NCBI RefSeq assembly: GCF_037890675.1
Contig: NZ_CP149574.1
Coordinates: 1,612,001 to 1,676,000 of the forward strand
Direction of reading: 5' to 3'
Length of the DNA stretch: 64,000 nt
From: Methylovirgula sp. 4M-Z18
GTDB taxonomy: Bacteria; Pseudomonadota; Alphaproteobacteria; Rhizobiales; Beijerinckiaceae
Within the stretch, counting starts at the first letter, position 1. The number at the start of each line of letters is the position of its first letter. The notes under the pieces are model-generated. The model saw only the letters and a list, made by a program, of their open reading frames with translations, was not told the DNA's origin and ran no database searches. Of the stretch, positions 51,566-60,794 are shown piece by piece. The position numbers and the translations under genes were made by a program.

Positions 51566-52801
51566 TCATTCAATCTCGTTCACAAAGGGGGTCGAGGACA
51601 GGATATAGCGGTCGAACAGGGGGAGGCAGGCGCCGCCGACGGCGCGCGCCTGGCGGCCGACGCACCCCTCCACGATCGCGGGCGGAGCGATGCCTTCCAA
51701 ATCGAAGGTTTCCATTGCCGCGCTGACGGCTTGTACGATTCGGGCACGGATATCGGCCGGAAAATCGCCATCGATGATGGCCGCTTCGAAATCGATGATC
51801 GAACAACCTGCGAGGATGGCGCGGGCAAGATGCGGGGCGATGGTCGCGATCCAGGCGTCATTGAAGGGCGTGAACTTGCTCCATCCGTCCGGCTCGGTCC
51901 ACAAAGGCGAAGGATCAAGGCCCGCCGCCTTGATGTCGGCCTCCAGCCCGAAGATCGACGCCGTATCGATCAGTTGCGCAGCGCTCTGATCGTCGCGGGT
52001 AACGGGAAGCGTTCCGATCGCCCCGGCATTGCCGGAGGATCCTGGAAACAGCGCTCCGTTCAGCACAATGCCGCCGCCGACGAAAAACCCGATGAAAATG
52101 TAGAGGAAATTCTTGAACTCGCTGCCGCGGCCGAACACGAATTCGGCGCTGCAGGCAGCGGTTGCATCCTTTTGCTGGAAGATGGGGAAGGGGAACTCGT
52201 CCGCAAGAAGGGCGGTAAGATCGGCATCGTGCCAGGCATCCATGTCGGCGGCTGTCACGCCGACCCGTTCGCGCCACTTCCACAATTGCAGGGGCGTCGC
52301 GATGCCCATGCCGGCGATGCGGTTCCTCTCGCGATGCGATAGCCGGCGCATCATGCCGGCGGCGGCCTTCCGAGCGAAATCGACCATCGCGGCAGGCAGG
52401 GGCCAAGTATAGGTCAGTTGCACGACGTCCCGCACGTTGCCGACAAAATCCATCAGCACCATTTCAGCGCTGCGGCGGCCGATCTTGAGGCCGAACGACA
52501 GTACACCATCTGCGGCAAGCGCCATCGGTGTCGAGGGCTGGCCGATGCGGCCGCGCTGCAGGTCGCCCCGCTGCAGCAGGCCTTCCTCTTCCAATTTGCG
52601 GATGATAACTGAGATGGTTTGCGACGAGAGGCTGGTGAGCCGCGCAATTTCAGCCTTGGTCAGGCTGCCATGACGGCGGATCAGCGAGAGCAGCAGCCGC
52701 TCGTTATGGGCGCGCACGTCTGTTTGCGTGGAACCGCGTCCTTGCGGAATGGGCCGAAGAGATTCGCTGGAGAGAGGCGGACGGACGGCGGGCAACGGCA
52801 T
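51566..52801 (-). CDS. ROK family transcriptional regulator
   Basis: About 411 residues from the ATG at 52801 (MPLPAVRPPL). A GTG at 52825 would add eight residues. N-terminal winged helix: ERLLLSLIRRHGSLTKAEIA, RLTSLSSQTISVIIRKLEEE, GLLQRGDLQRGRIGQPSTPM. The rest is a ROK (sugar-kinase-like) domain: FGLKIGRRSAEMVLMDFVGN, ATPLQLWKWRERVGV, FIFIGFFVGGGIVLNGALFP. The zinc CxCGxxGCxE motif of many ROK proteins is absent at NAGAIGTLPVTRDDQ. It probably represses the divergent ABC operon and xylB and releases on binding a sugar. Confidence 0.88.
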   Translation of the reverse strand: MPLPAVRPPLSSESLRPIPQGRGSTQTDVRAHNERLLLSLIRRHGSLTKAEIARLTSLSSQTISVIIRKLEEEGLLQRGDLQRGRIGQPSTPMALAADGVLSFGLKIGRRSAEMVLMDFVGNVRDVVQLTYTWPLPAAMVDFARKAAAGMMRRLSHRERNRIAGMGIATPLQLWKWRERVGVTAADMDAWHDADLTALLADEFPFPIFQQKDATAACSAEFVFGRGSEFKNFLYIFIGFFVGGGIVLNGALFPGSSGNAGAIGTLPVTRDDQSAAQLIDTASIFGLEADIKAAGLDPSPLWTEPDGWSKFTPFNDAWIATIAPHLARAILAGCSIIDFEAAIIDGDFPADIRARIVQAVSAAMETFDLEGIAPPAIVEGCVGRQARAVGGACLPLFDRYILSSTPFVNEIE

Positions 52802-53367
52802 TCCTCCCTGATTGTTTCCACCCACGAACTCATCTTTTGGTGCAGCAAAGCAGAGCTTAATAAATAAATCAAGTTGAATTAGTTATTGACAGCCATCAAA
52901 ATTCGATGTTTGATAACCCCATCGCGCAGGAGCCGGAACGATCGCCAGCAAGTGACGCGACATACGACAAACCGAGCCACCTTGTCGGCGTCGCCGGATG
53001 GATTGGTGACGCGAACAGCGTAATGCGGTCGGGCGCGCCGGTTCGTTCAGGGGAGTTTGCCTTGTGTCCGGCCTGATCGTGCGGCGACATATTGCCGCGA
53101 CGTGACGGTTCAAATCAAGGGGAATGGGGTAGGCAAAGCCATATCTTGCAGCGTGCGGACCGTTCGGCTGTTTTCATGCAAACGGCGGAATCGTGCGAAC
53201 GAGTGCGGAAGTAGGCGATGACGTTGCAATCGATATTTCGTTTGGTTTTATTTTCGTCCAAGATCGCATTGCCACAATAAATAAAGGCAAGCAGGCAGGG
53301 AGGTTCTCGTGATGCAATTCACGTCTTTGGCGGTCTTTGGCATGCACTCCGTTTCGGAGGATTGCCG
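52802..53367. promoter_or_regulatory. Control region of the sugar ABC operon, with long leader
   Basis: 566 nt without a gene. A good sigma-70 promoter on the plus strand: TTGACA at 52886-52891, 17 nt, TTTGAT at 52909-52914. If used, it leaves an untranslated leader of about 445 nt before the ABC ATPase gene. TGACAGCCATCAAAATTCGA around the promoter is AT-rich and could also bind the ROK regulator. No riboswitch class was recognised in the leader. GGAGG at 53356-53360 is the ribosome site for the ATG at 53368. Confidence 0.5.
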
Positions 53368-54894
53368 ATGACAGCGCCCATTCTCGAAATGCGCCATGTG
53401 TCGAAGACATTCGGCCACGTCAGAGCCCTCACGGATGTGCAACTCACGCTTTACCCCGGGGAAGTTCATGCGCTGATGGGCGAGAACGGCGCTGGAAAAT
53501 CGACTCTGATGAAGGTGCTCTCGGGTGCTTACAAGCCCGATGCAGGAGCCGAGATTCTTATCGACGGCAAGCCCGTTCACATTACCGGGCCGATCGCTTC
53601 GAAAGAGGCCGGTATATCGATCATATATCAAGAACTGTCCTTAGCGCCCAACCTCACCGTTGCCGAGAACATGTATCTTGGACGCGAGATCAATCGCAGT
53701 GGCTTCGTCGACAGAGCGACGATGCTGCGCGAGGTACAGCCCGTTCTGAAGCGACTTGGGGCACAGTTTACCGCATCAACCATGGTTGGCACGCTTTCGA
53801 TCGCCAATCGGCAATTGGTGGAGATCGCCCGCGCCCTGCACGCTGAGTCCAAGATTCTCATCTTGGACGAGCCGACAACCGCGCTGTCCTCGCGCGAAAC
53901 GGACGGTCTGTTCGCGATGGTCAAGCAATTGCGCGCCGAAGGGCTCGCAATGGTCTATATCTCCCATCGGATGAACGAGGTCTACGAGCTTGCCGACCGC
54001 GTCTCGGTTTTGCGCGACGGCACTTACGTCGGCACGTTGGAACGCGAACAGCTTTCACCCGAAGCAATCGTGCGCATGATGGTTGGGCGCGAGTTGTCGT
54101 CGCTCTACACGAAGGAGCACAAACCCGATTTTGCTTCACTCAAGCCAGTTCTGAAGGTCAACGACGTTAGCGACGGCACGCGCGTCAAGAATTGCTCGTT
54201 CACGCTTCACGCCGGCGAGGTCGTGGGATTGGCGGGCCTTGTCGGTGCGGGCCGTTCCGAACTCGCCCAGACGATTTATGGTGTGCGGCCTCGGGTCGGC
54301 GGCGACATGACGATGAACGGCAATGCGTTTCAGCCGCGCTCGCCTCAAGACGCGATCGACCGGGGCCTTGCCTATCTGACAGAAGATCGACGCGGCAACG
54401 GATTGTTCCTCGACATGTCGTGCAACGACAACACCAATACGGGCGTTCTCAAGCGCGATGCGAAATGGGGCATCCTGCTCGACCGCGTGAAGGCGAAGGC
54501 GCGGGCGATAAAATCGATCAAGGATCTTAAGATCCGTGTGCCCGCACCGGAATATCCGGTTGGCGGTCTGTCGGGCGGAAATCAACAGAAAGTTTTGCTT
54601 TCGCGCTGGCTGGAAATCGAACCCGATGTGCTCATTCTCGATGAGCCGACGCGCGGTGTCGATATCGGCGCCAAGTCAGAGATCTATAAGATCATCGACG
54701 GTCTGGCGAAGAAGGGGGTCGCCATTTTGGTCATCTCCTCGGAACTGCCGGAAGTCATCGGCATTGCAGACCGTATTCTCGTGATGCGCGAGGGCGAGAT
54801 TACGGGTGAGGTGGGAGGAACCACCGGCATCGCGCCAACGCAAGAAAATATCATGGCCTTTGCGACCGGCGTCGCAAGTACAGCCGCGAACTGA
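53368..54894 (+). CDS. Sugar ABC transporter, double ATP-binding protein
   Basis: About 508 residues, two fused ATP-binding cassettes as in RbsA/XylG. First half: Walker [21 protein letters not shown], signature [15 protein letters not shown] and Walker [18 protein letters not shown]. The second half has the degenerate Walker [18 protein letters not shown] usual for this family, signature [15 protein letters not shown] and Walker [21 protein letters not shown]. It energises import by the next two gene products. The start at 53368 has GGAGG 7 nt upstream. Confidence 0.95.
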   Translation: MTAPILEMRHVSKTFGHVRALTDVQLTLYPGEVHALMGENGAGKSTLMKVLSGAYKPDAGAEILIDGKPVHITGPIASKEAGISIIYQELSLAPNLTVAENMYLGREINRSGFVDRATMLREVQPVLKRLGAQFTASTMVGTLSIANRQLVEIARALHAESKILILDEPTTALSSRETDGLFAMVKQLRAEGLAMVYISHRMNEVYELADRVSVLRDGTYVGTLEREQLSPEAIVRMMVGRELSSLYTKEHKPDFASLKPVLKVNDVSDGTRVKNCSFTLHAGEVVGLAGLVGAGRSELAQTIYGVRPRVGGDMTMNGNAFQPRSPQDAIDRGLAYLTEDRRGNGLFLDMSCNDNTNTGVLKRDAKWGILLDRVKAKARAIKSIKDLKIRVPAPEYPVGGLSGGNQQKVLLSRWLEIEPDVLILDEPTRGVDIGAKSEIYKIIDGLAKKGVAILVISSELPEVIGIADRILVMREGEITGEVGGTTGIAPTQENIMAFATGVASTAAN

Positions 54895-54911
54895 TTTCAG
54901 GGGAGGGATAC

Positions 54912-55907
54912 ATGTCAACCAACACTGCAGCCGCCGAGAGCGGCAACGAAATGCGGCGTCAGAAAATCCATGACCTCATTGCGACATTGGGCATGTTGCC
55001 CGTTCTGCTGGTTGTCGCTGCTGGATTCCATTTCTTGTCCGATGGCCGGTTCTTCACTGCTCAAAACATCAGCATTGTGTTTCAACAGGCTGCCGTGAAT
55101 ACGGTGCTGGCGGCAGGCATGACATTCGTCATTCTGACCGGTGGCATCGATTTGTCGGTCGGCTCGATTCTGGCCGCGTCAGCAATGGCCGGCCTCATCG
55201 TCTCCAATATCGCGGGGATTTCCTATCTTTGGATCTTTGCTGCGCTTGGGCTCGGTGTTCTTTTTGGCCTCATCAACGGGGTGTTGATTTCGCAACTCCG
55301 GTTGCCGCCTTTCATCGTGACCTTGGGCTCGCTGACCGCCGTGCGCGGTATTGCGCGCCTGATGGGTGGCGATACCACGGTGTTTAATTCCGACATCCCT
55401 TATTCGTTCATCGGCAATGGCACCGTTTTTGGCGTGCCGTGGCTCGCGATCATTGCGCTTATCGTGATCGTGGTTTCGTGGATCGTGCTGAAGCGCACCG
55501 TGCTTGGTACGCACATCTATTCGGTCGGCGGCAATGAGGCGGCAGCGCGGTTGTCGGGCATCAAGGTTCCGCGCATCTATCTCATCGTCTATGGCATCTC
55601 GGGTCTTTGCTCGGGTCTTGGCGCCATCATGCTGTCGACCAAGCTCTACGCCGCCAACGGAACGCAATTGGGTCAGTCTTACGAATTGGACGCGATCACC
55701 GCGGTCATTCTCGGCGGTACGTCCTTCGTCGGCGGTACCGGTTCCATTTGGGGCACGCTGATCGGCGGGTTGCTCATTGCCGTCATGTCAAACGGGCTCA
55801 TTCTGACCGGCGTTTCCGACATCTGGCAATATGTCATCAAGGGTTTGGTGATCATCGGCGCGGTCGCGCTCGATCGTATCCGCCAAAAGGGCTCGGCGCG
55901 GACCTAA
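54912..55907 (+). CDS. Sugar ABC transporter permease (RbsC-like)
   Basis: A membrane protein of 331 residues with eight to ten helices. Characteristic segments are NTVLAAGMTFVILTGGIDLS with VGSILA (the family signature), RLPPFIVTLGSLTAVRGIAR, YSVGGNEAAARLSGI and AITAVILGGTSFVGGTGSIW. Members carry ribose, xylose, fructose or polyols. It lies 17 nt after the ATPase gene, and AGGGGAGGG precedes the ATG. Confidence 0.95.
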   Translation: MSTNTAAAESGNEMRRQKIHDLIATLGMLPVLLVVAAGFHFLSDGRFFTAQNISIVFQQAAVNTVLAAGMTFVILTGGIDLSVGSILAASAMAGLIVSNIAGISYLWIFAALGLGVLFGLINGVLISQLRLPPFIVTLGSLTAVRGIARLMGGDTTVFNSDIPYSFIGNGTVFGVPWLAIIALIVIVVSWIVLKRTVLGTHIYSVGGNEAAARLSGIKVPRIYLIVYGISGLCSGLGAIMLSTKLYAANGTQLGQSYELDAITAVILGGTSFVGGTGSIWGTLIGGLLIAVMSNGLILTGVSDIWQYVIKGLVIIGAVALDRIRQKGSART

Positions 55908-55960
55908 TTGTCGCGTGCGGGATTTCAGGGGTTTGAAAGTTCAACAACCAGGAGGAAAAC

Positions 55961-56899
55961 ATGTTGAAACGAGTGCTGCTAGGTGCAACCGTAATTGCGA
56001 TGGCGTTCGCGGTTGCGCCGGCATCAGCCAAAGAGCTCAAGAAGATCGGCATCTCGCTCGGATCGATGGGCAATCCGTTCTTCGTGGCTCTCGCCAAGGG
56101 CGCGACCGATGAGGCGAAGAAGACCAACCCGAATGTCGAAGTGCAAGCTGTCGGCTACGACTACGACATGGGCAAACAGTTCACCCAGATCGACAATTTC
56201 ATTGCGGCTGGCGTCGATCTGATCCTGCTCAACCCGGGCGATCCCAAGGCCATCGGACCCGCCATCAAGAAGGCGCAAGCCGCAGGCATTCCGGTCGTCG
56301 CTGTTGACACCGCTGCGGAAGGCGCCGATGCCACTGTCGAAACCAACAACACCCAGGCCGGCCAAATCGCCTGCGATTATCTGGTGCAGAAAATCGGTGG
56401 CAAGGGCAATGTGGTCATCATCAACGGACCGCAGGTCTCGTCGGTGATCGAGCGCGTCAAAGGGTGCAAAGACGTGCTCGCCAAATCGCCGGACGTCAAA
56501 TTGCTTTCCTTCGATCAGGACGGCAAAGGGTCGCGCGATGGCGGCTTGAACGTGATGCAGGGTCTCTTGACTCGCTTTGACAAGATCGACGGCGTCTTCG
56601 CCATCAACGATCCGCAAGTCATCGGCGCCGATCTTGCAGCTTTGCAGCAGCATCGTGATGGCATCGTCATGACGTCGGTGGACGGCGCACCCGATATCGA
56701 GGCGGCGCTGAAAGATCCGAAGTCGGCAATGGTTCAGGCATCGTCCTCGCAGGATCCGTACACGATGGCGCGCAAGGCGGTTGCGACGGGTGTCGCCATT
56801 CTGAACGGGCAAAAGCCGGCGCAGCCGATCGAGCTGATGGATTCCAAGCTCGTGACCCGCGACAATGTGAAGGACTATGTTGGCTGGGCCTCGCACTAA
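55961..56899 (+). CDS. Sugar ABC transporter, periplasmic binding protein
   Basis: A protein of 312 residues. The signal peptide reads LLGATVIAMAFAVAPASAKE. The mature part is a family-2 (RbsB-like) binding protein: KIGISLGSMGNPFFVALAKG, AAGVDLILLNPGDPKAIGPA, GIPVVAVDTAAEGADATVET, VVIINGPQVSSVIERVKGCK and INDPQVIGADLAALQQH. Sugar specificity cannot be read off, but neighbouring xylulokinase suggests a pentose, pentitol or ketose. A binding protein placed last after permease and ATPase is common in this family. Confidence 0.95.
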   Translation: MLKRVLLGATVIAMAFAVAPASAKELKKIGISLGSMGNPFFVALAKGATDEAKKTNPNVEVQAVGYDYDMGKQFTQIDNFIAAGVDLILLNPGDPKAIGPAIKKAQAAGIPVVAVDTAAEGADATVETNNTQAGQIACDYLVQKIGGKGNVVIINGPQVSSVIERVKGCKDVLAKSPDVKLLSFDQDGKGSRDGGLNVMQGLLTRFDKIDGVFAINDPQVIGADLAALQQHRDGIVMTSVDGAPDIEAALKDPKSAMVQASSSQDPYTMARKAVATGVAILNGQKPAQPIELMDSKLVTRDNVKDYVGWASH

Positions 56900-56940
56900 G
56901 CGCCCTTCCTCGTCTCGAACGAATCTGCTCTAATGATGAG

Positions 56941-56971
56941 GAGAGGCGGCCACTTCGGCCGCCTCTCTTTT
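56941..56971 (+). terminator. Rho-independent terminator of the sugar ABC operon
   Basis: GAGAGGCGGCC (56941-56951), loop ACTTC, GGCCGCCTCTC (56957-56967), then TTTT. A perfect 11-bp GC-rich stem with a T tract, about 40 nt after the binding-protein stop. It would end most transcripts before the kinase gene. Confidence 0.85.
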
Positions 56972-57004
56972 GGCATTGCGGCACAAAGCCGATGAAGAGA
57001 ACCG

Positions 57005-57640
57005 ATGCTTGACCTGACCGATCACGTTGCACGCGCCGCCGCAGCCATCGCGGCGCGGGATGACGGCGCAAGGCGCCTTCTTATTGCCATCGCCGGGCCG
57101 CCGGGCGCCGGCAAGAGCACGTTGTCGGAGGCGCTCGGCGCCCATTTGAATGCGCGCCTAAACGGTGCCGCCTTGGTCGTGCCGATGGATGGATTTCATT
57201 TCGACAATGCCATTCTGCAGGAGCGCGGCCTTCTTGCGCGCAAAGGCGCACCTGAAACCTTCGATGCGGATGGGTTTCTCGCCCTCGTTCGGCGGCTCCG
57301 CGATGCAACGGGCGAGGTCGCGATTCCGGTGTTCGATCGCGGCATGGATCTCTCGCGCGCATCCGCCCGACTCGTCGCCCCCGCCCACCGGATCCTGCTC
57401 ATCGAGGGGAATTATCTCCTGCTGAAGCGGCCGGTATGGCAGGAGCTGCGCGCGCTGTTCGATTTGAGCCTGTTTGTGTCGCCGCCGATCGAGGTGCTCG
57501 AGCAGCGGCTCATTCAACGCTGGCTCGACCACGGCCTTGCGCCCGATGCGGCAGCAGCACGTGCGCGCGGCAACGATCTCGCGAACGCCAAGGTTATTAT
57601 TGCGGAGAGTGAAGGCGCTGACATGATCATCGAGGCATGA
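57005..57640 (+). CDS. P-loop kinase-like protein (FrcK / uridine-kinase-like)
   Basis: A protein of 211 residues. Walker A LIAIAGPPGAGKSTLSEALG, then VVPMDGFHFDNAILQERGLL with the Asp-Gly-Phe-His motif of phosphoribulokinase/uridine-kinase-like proteins. VPVFDRGMDLSRA-type segments and LIEGNYLLLKRPVWQELRAL follow. In rhizobia a comparable protein (FrcK) accompanies the fructose importer FrcBCA. Here too it follows binding protein, permease and ATPase genes. It probably phosphorylates the imported sugar or a nucleoside, with the substrate unproven. A strong terminator separates it from the binding-protein gene. Confidence 0.85.
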   Translation: MLDLTDHVARAAAAIAARDDGARRLLIAIAGPPGAGKSTLSEALGAHLNARLNGAALVVPMDGFHFDNAILQERGLLARKGAPETFDADGFLALVRRLRDATGEVAIPVFDRGMDLSRASARLVAPAHRILLIEGNYLLLKRPVWQELRALFDLSLFVSPPIEVLEQRLIQRWLDHGLAPDAAAARARGNDLANAKVIIAESEGADMIIEA

Positions 57641-57685
57641 CGATCGCCCAAGGAGCGGCCGGTTGGAACGAACCGCCGCCAAGCG

Positions 57686-58753
57686 CTATCGGTCGCCTTG
57701 GCGCGGCGGATATACGTGCATTTCGCCGTGAAAGTCGGCGATGCGGAACCGCTCTGCGCCATCTGCACCGACCGCGTAATCGCTGACATAGCCCGGGCCG
57801 ATCGGCGATTTGCCGTGGCCGCCCGGAATGTCGAGAACATAGGTCGGCATGGCGAGGCCGGAGAGGCGGCCTTGCAGCGCGCGCATCAAGGCCTGGCCCG
57901 TCGCAATCGTGGTGCGGAAGTGGCTTGTGCCCGGCGCGAGGTCGCCCTGGTGCAGGTAATAGGGTTTGACGCGGTTCGCGATGAAGCCGCGCATTAGCGC
58001 CGCGAGCGTTTCGGCATCATCGTTGACGCCTTTCAGCAGCACGGTCTGGCTGACCAGCGGGATGCCGGCATCGGCGAGCCGCGCGAGGGCGGCGCGGGCG
58101 GCGGGCGTCAGCTCCCTTGGATGATTGGCATGCACGGCGACGAAGACGGCCTTTTTGGCTGCCTTCAAGGCGTCGACCAGTGCCGGCGTGATCCGATCCG
58201 GCGCCACCACCGGCACGCGGCTGTGGATGCGCACCACCTCGACGTGCGGCTGGGCGGCGAGCTTGGTCATCAGGCGGTGCAAGCGGCGCGCCGTAAGAAT
58301 GAGTGGATCACCGCCGGTCAGGATCACTTCATGAATGTCGGCATGGGCCGCGACATAGGCGAGGGCGGCATCGAGGGCCTCATCCTCGAGCATGGGCTCC
58401 TTGCCCGGCCCCACCATTTCGCGGCGAAAGCAGAAGCGGCAATAGACCGGGCATGCGGCGACGACTTTGAGGAGCACGCGATCCGGGTAACGATGCACGA
58501 GCCCGGGCAGGGGCGAATGGGCATTATCGCCGATCGGATCCGCCCGCTCCTCCGACCGGTGGCGGAGTTCGGCGGGCGAGGGCACGAATTGTTTCGCGAT
58601 CGGGTCATCGGGCGCATGCCGATCAATCAGCGCCGTCATGTCCGGCGTGACCGCGACGGCGTAGCGATCCATCACCACGTCCGCACCCGCGGCTTGCGCG
58701 TCGGTGAGCAAGCCAGCGGAGAGGAGATCGTCGAGGGTTCGCAGAGTTTTCAT
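57686..58753 (-). CDS. epmB: Lysine 2,3-aminomutase-like radical SAM enzyme (EpmB-like)
   Basis: A protein of 355 residues. The radical-SAM cluster motif is ACPVYCRFCFRREMVG (C-X3-C-X2-C), followed by HEVILTGGDPLILTARRLHR, VRIHSRVPVVAPDRI and VLLKGVNDDAETLAALMRGF. The C-terminus has PYYLHQGDLAPGTSHFRTTI, where PLP-site residues are expected. EpmB converts alpha-lysine to beta-lysine for attachment to elongation factor P. Adjacent epmA and efp make that role much more likely than general lysine catabolism. Confidence 0.9.
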   Translation of the reverse strand: MKTLRTLDDLLSAGLLTDAQAAGADVVMDRYAVAVTPDMTALIDRHAPDDPIAKQFVPSPAELRHRSEERADPIGDNAHSPLPGLVHRYPDRVLLKVVAACPVYCRFCFRREMVGPGKEPMLEDEALDAALAYVAAHADIHEVILTGGDPLILTARRLHRLMTKLAAQPHVEVVRIHSRVPVVAPDRITPALVDALKAAKKAVFVAVHANHPRELTPAARAALARLADAGIPLVSQTVLLKGVNDDAETLAALMRGFIANRVKPYYLHQGDLAPGTSHFRTTIATGQALMRALQGRLSGLAMPTYVLDIPGGHGKSPIGPGYVSDYAVGADGAERFRIADFHGEMHVYPPRQGDR

Positions 58754-58854
58754 GGGGCCGGAAAAACATCATCGGCCGGGGCGCGAAAGATGCCCGGCAT
58801 GTCATGGGCGAGGCGTTAACCCATTTGTGCCGCGGCGACAATATGCGAACGGCT

Positions 58855-59886
58855 TTAACCGGCCACCGGTAAAAACAGCACGTCCTCGATCCGTCTTGCG
58901 CCTGCCGCCAGCATGGCCAGTCGGTCGAAGCCGAGCGCGATGCCCGATGCGTCCGGCATTTGGGCGAGAGCGGCGAGAAAATCGTCGTCGATCGGGTAGG
59001 TTTCACCATAGACGCGCTGCCGCACGCGCTCTTCCTCCTCAAACCGCCGCCGCTGTTCTGCGGCGTCGGTCAATTCGCCGAACCCGTTGGCGAGTTCGAG
59101 GCCGCAGACGTAAAGCTCGAACCGCTCGGCAACCCGCGGATCGGCGCTCTTGCGCCGCGCCAGCGCGGCCTCCTCGGCGGGATATTCGCACAGGATGGTC
59201 GGGCGGCCATGGCCAAGATTCGGCTCGACCTTTTCAGTCACGATGCGGCTGAACACGTCGGACCAGGAATCGTCCGCCGCGAGCCGGATGCCTTGGTCGT
59301 GCGCGGCGGCATGCAGGCCGCCCGCTGCCTCGGGGAGATTGGCCAGAAGATCGATGCCGGCATAGCGGGTGAAGGCTTCGGCCAGCGTGAGGCGCTCGGG
59401 TGGCAGGAACGGATCGCAGGAGGCGGATCCGTAAGAAAACCTTGTCGTTTCGGCCGCTTCGGCCGCCTGCCGCAGCAGGGCGGCGCAATCGGCCATGAGC
59501 GTTTCGTAGGTCTCGCGTGCCCGATACCATTCCAGCATCGTGAACTCAGGGTGATGGCGGCCGGTCCGTTCCCGATTGCGGAAGCAGCGGGCGAAGGTGA
59601 ACAGGCGCGGCTCGCCCGCCGCGAGCAGCTTCTTGCAGGCAAATTCCGGCGACGTATGCAAATACAGCAGCGTTCTTTGCCCATCGGGCTGGATGAGGAG
59701 CGTGGAAAAGGCACTCAAATGCGCCTCGTTGCCGGGCGAAACCTGCAGGATCGGGGTTTCGACCTCCATGAAATCCTGTCCGTTAAACCAGTCGCGGAGG
59801 TGCGCCTGGACCCGGTTGCGGATTTTCAAGAACGGCCGGCGGTCGGCATAGACATGCCTGGACCAGGCGGGAGAGGCAGCAGACAT
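58855..59886 (-). CDS. epmA: EF-P--lysine ligase EpmA (GenX/PoxA)
   Basis: A protein of 343 residues, a class II lysyl-tRNA-synthetase core without the anticodon domain. Motif 1 region: WFNGQDFMEVETPILQVSPG. Motif 2: LFTFARCFRNRERTGRHHPE then FTMLEWYRARE. Motif 3: GIALGFDRLAMLAAGARRIE. It links beta-lysine to the conserved lysine of EF-P. It is on the same strand as the epmB-like gene, about 100 nt upstream of it, and divergent from efp. The pair is probably one transcript. Confidence 0.95.
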   Translation of the reverse strand: MSAASPAWSRHVYADRRPFLKIRNRVQAHLRDWFNGQDFMEVETPILQVSPGNEAHLSAFSTLLIQPDGQRTLLYLHTSPEFACKKLLAAGEPRLFTFARCFRNRERTGRHHPEFTMLEWYRARETYETLMADCAALLRQAAEAAETTRFSYGSASCDPFLPPERLTLAEAFTRYAGIDLLANLPEAAGGLHAAAHDQGIRLAADDSWSDVFSRIVTEKVEPNLGHGRPTILCEYPAEEAALARRKSADPRVAERFELYVCGLELANGFGELTDAAEQRRRFEEEERVRQRVYGETYPIDDDFLAALAQMPDASGIALGFDRLAMLAAGARRIEDVLFLPVAG

Positions 59887-60152
59887 ATTTTAACCCAAGG
59901 GGGAGGTGATGCCGTGCATGGCGCGGCGTCGAAATGGCGGGATTGAGGTCCTGGCCAGCGCGAATATCACGCCGAAGACCGAAGGTAATGCTCCGATCCG
60001 AAAGGGAAAATTCATGTTGAAGCTGCTGCTCGCTGTTTCCACCGTCAAAAAACTCGATGAAATCCCAGGCGCAATCCCAAGAAACTCTGGCATTTGCCCG
60101 TTAGATGAGTATGGTGCGCGCCAGAATTGACCCCCTATCAGGAAAGTGTTCC

Positions 60153-60722
60153 GTGAAAGTCATCGCAAGCTCCATCCGTAAAGGCAATATTATCGAGCGG
60201 GACGACGGCCAGCTTTATGTGGTTTTGTCCGCCGAAAGCTTCCACCCGGGTAAGGGCACGCCGACGACCCAGATCGACATGCGCCGTCTCAGCGACGGCG
60301 TGAAGACGACGGACCGTTACAAGACGACCGAGCAGGTCGAGCGCGCCTTCGTGGAAGATATGGACTTCTCGTATCTCTATGAGGACGGCGATGCCTATAC
60401 ATTCATGAACGACGAGAATTTCGAGCAGGTGATGGTCTCGAAGGACACGATCGGCGACCAGGCGGTGTATTTGCAGGAAGGCATGAAGTGCATCCTGAGC
60501 ATGTTCAACGGCCAATGCGTCGCCATCCAGCTGCCCGCCCGCGTGACCCTCGAAATCGTCGAGACCGAGCCGGTGGTCAAGGGCCAGACCGCTTCGTCCT
60601 CCTATAAGCCGGCCAAATTGTCGAACGGTGCACGCGTGATGGTGCCGCCGCATATCGCGACCGGGACGCGCGTCGTCGTGCAGACCGAAGACGGCAGCTA
60701 CGTCGAGCGGGCAAAGGACTAA
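60153..60722 (+). CDS. efp: Elongation factor P
   Basis: A protein of 189 residues from the GTG at 60153, with AGGAAAG 6 nt upstream. An ATG-led extension to 60105 is not conserved-looking. EF-P rescues ribosomes stalled at consecutive prolines. The KOW-like N-domain reads [20 protein letters not shown], and [20 protein letters not shown] carries the modification loop, in which the Lys of HPGKG is the expected site for beta-lysylation. The OB domains follow, with [20 protein letters not shown] and the C-terminal [19 protein letters not shown]. All three genes of the modification system are present. Confidence 0.96.
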   Translation: MKVIASSIRKGNIIERDDGQLYVVLSAESFHPGKGTPTTQIDMRRLSDGVKTTDRYKTTEQVERAFVEDMDFSYLYEDGDAYTFMNDENFEQVMVSKDTIGDQAVYLQEGMKCILSMFNGQCVAIQLPARVTLEIVETEPVVKGQTASSSYKPAKLSNGARVMVPPHIATGTRVVVQTEDGSYVERAKD

Positions 60723-60794
60723 TCAGCGCATGGACAAGTTCGCGGACCTGCCTATAGTTCCGCGAACGGATTTCCTCAGCCGGACAGAACGCAC

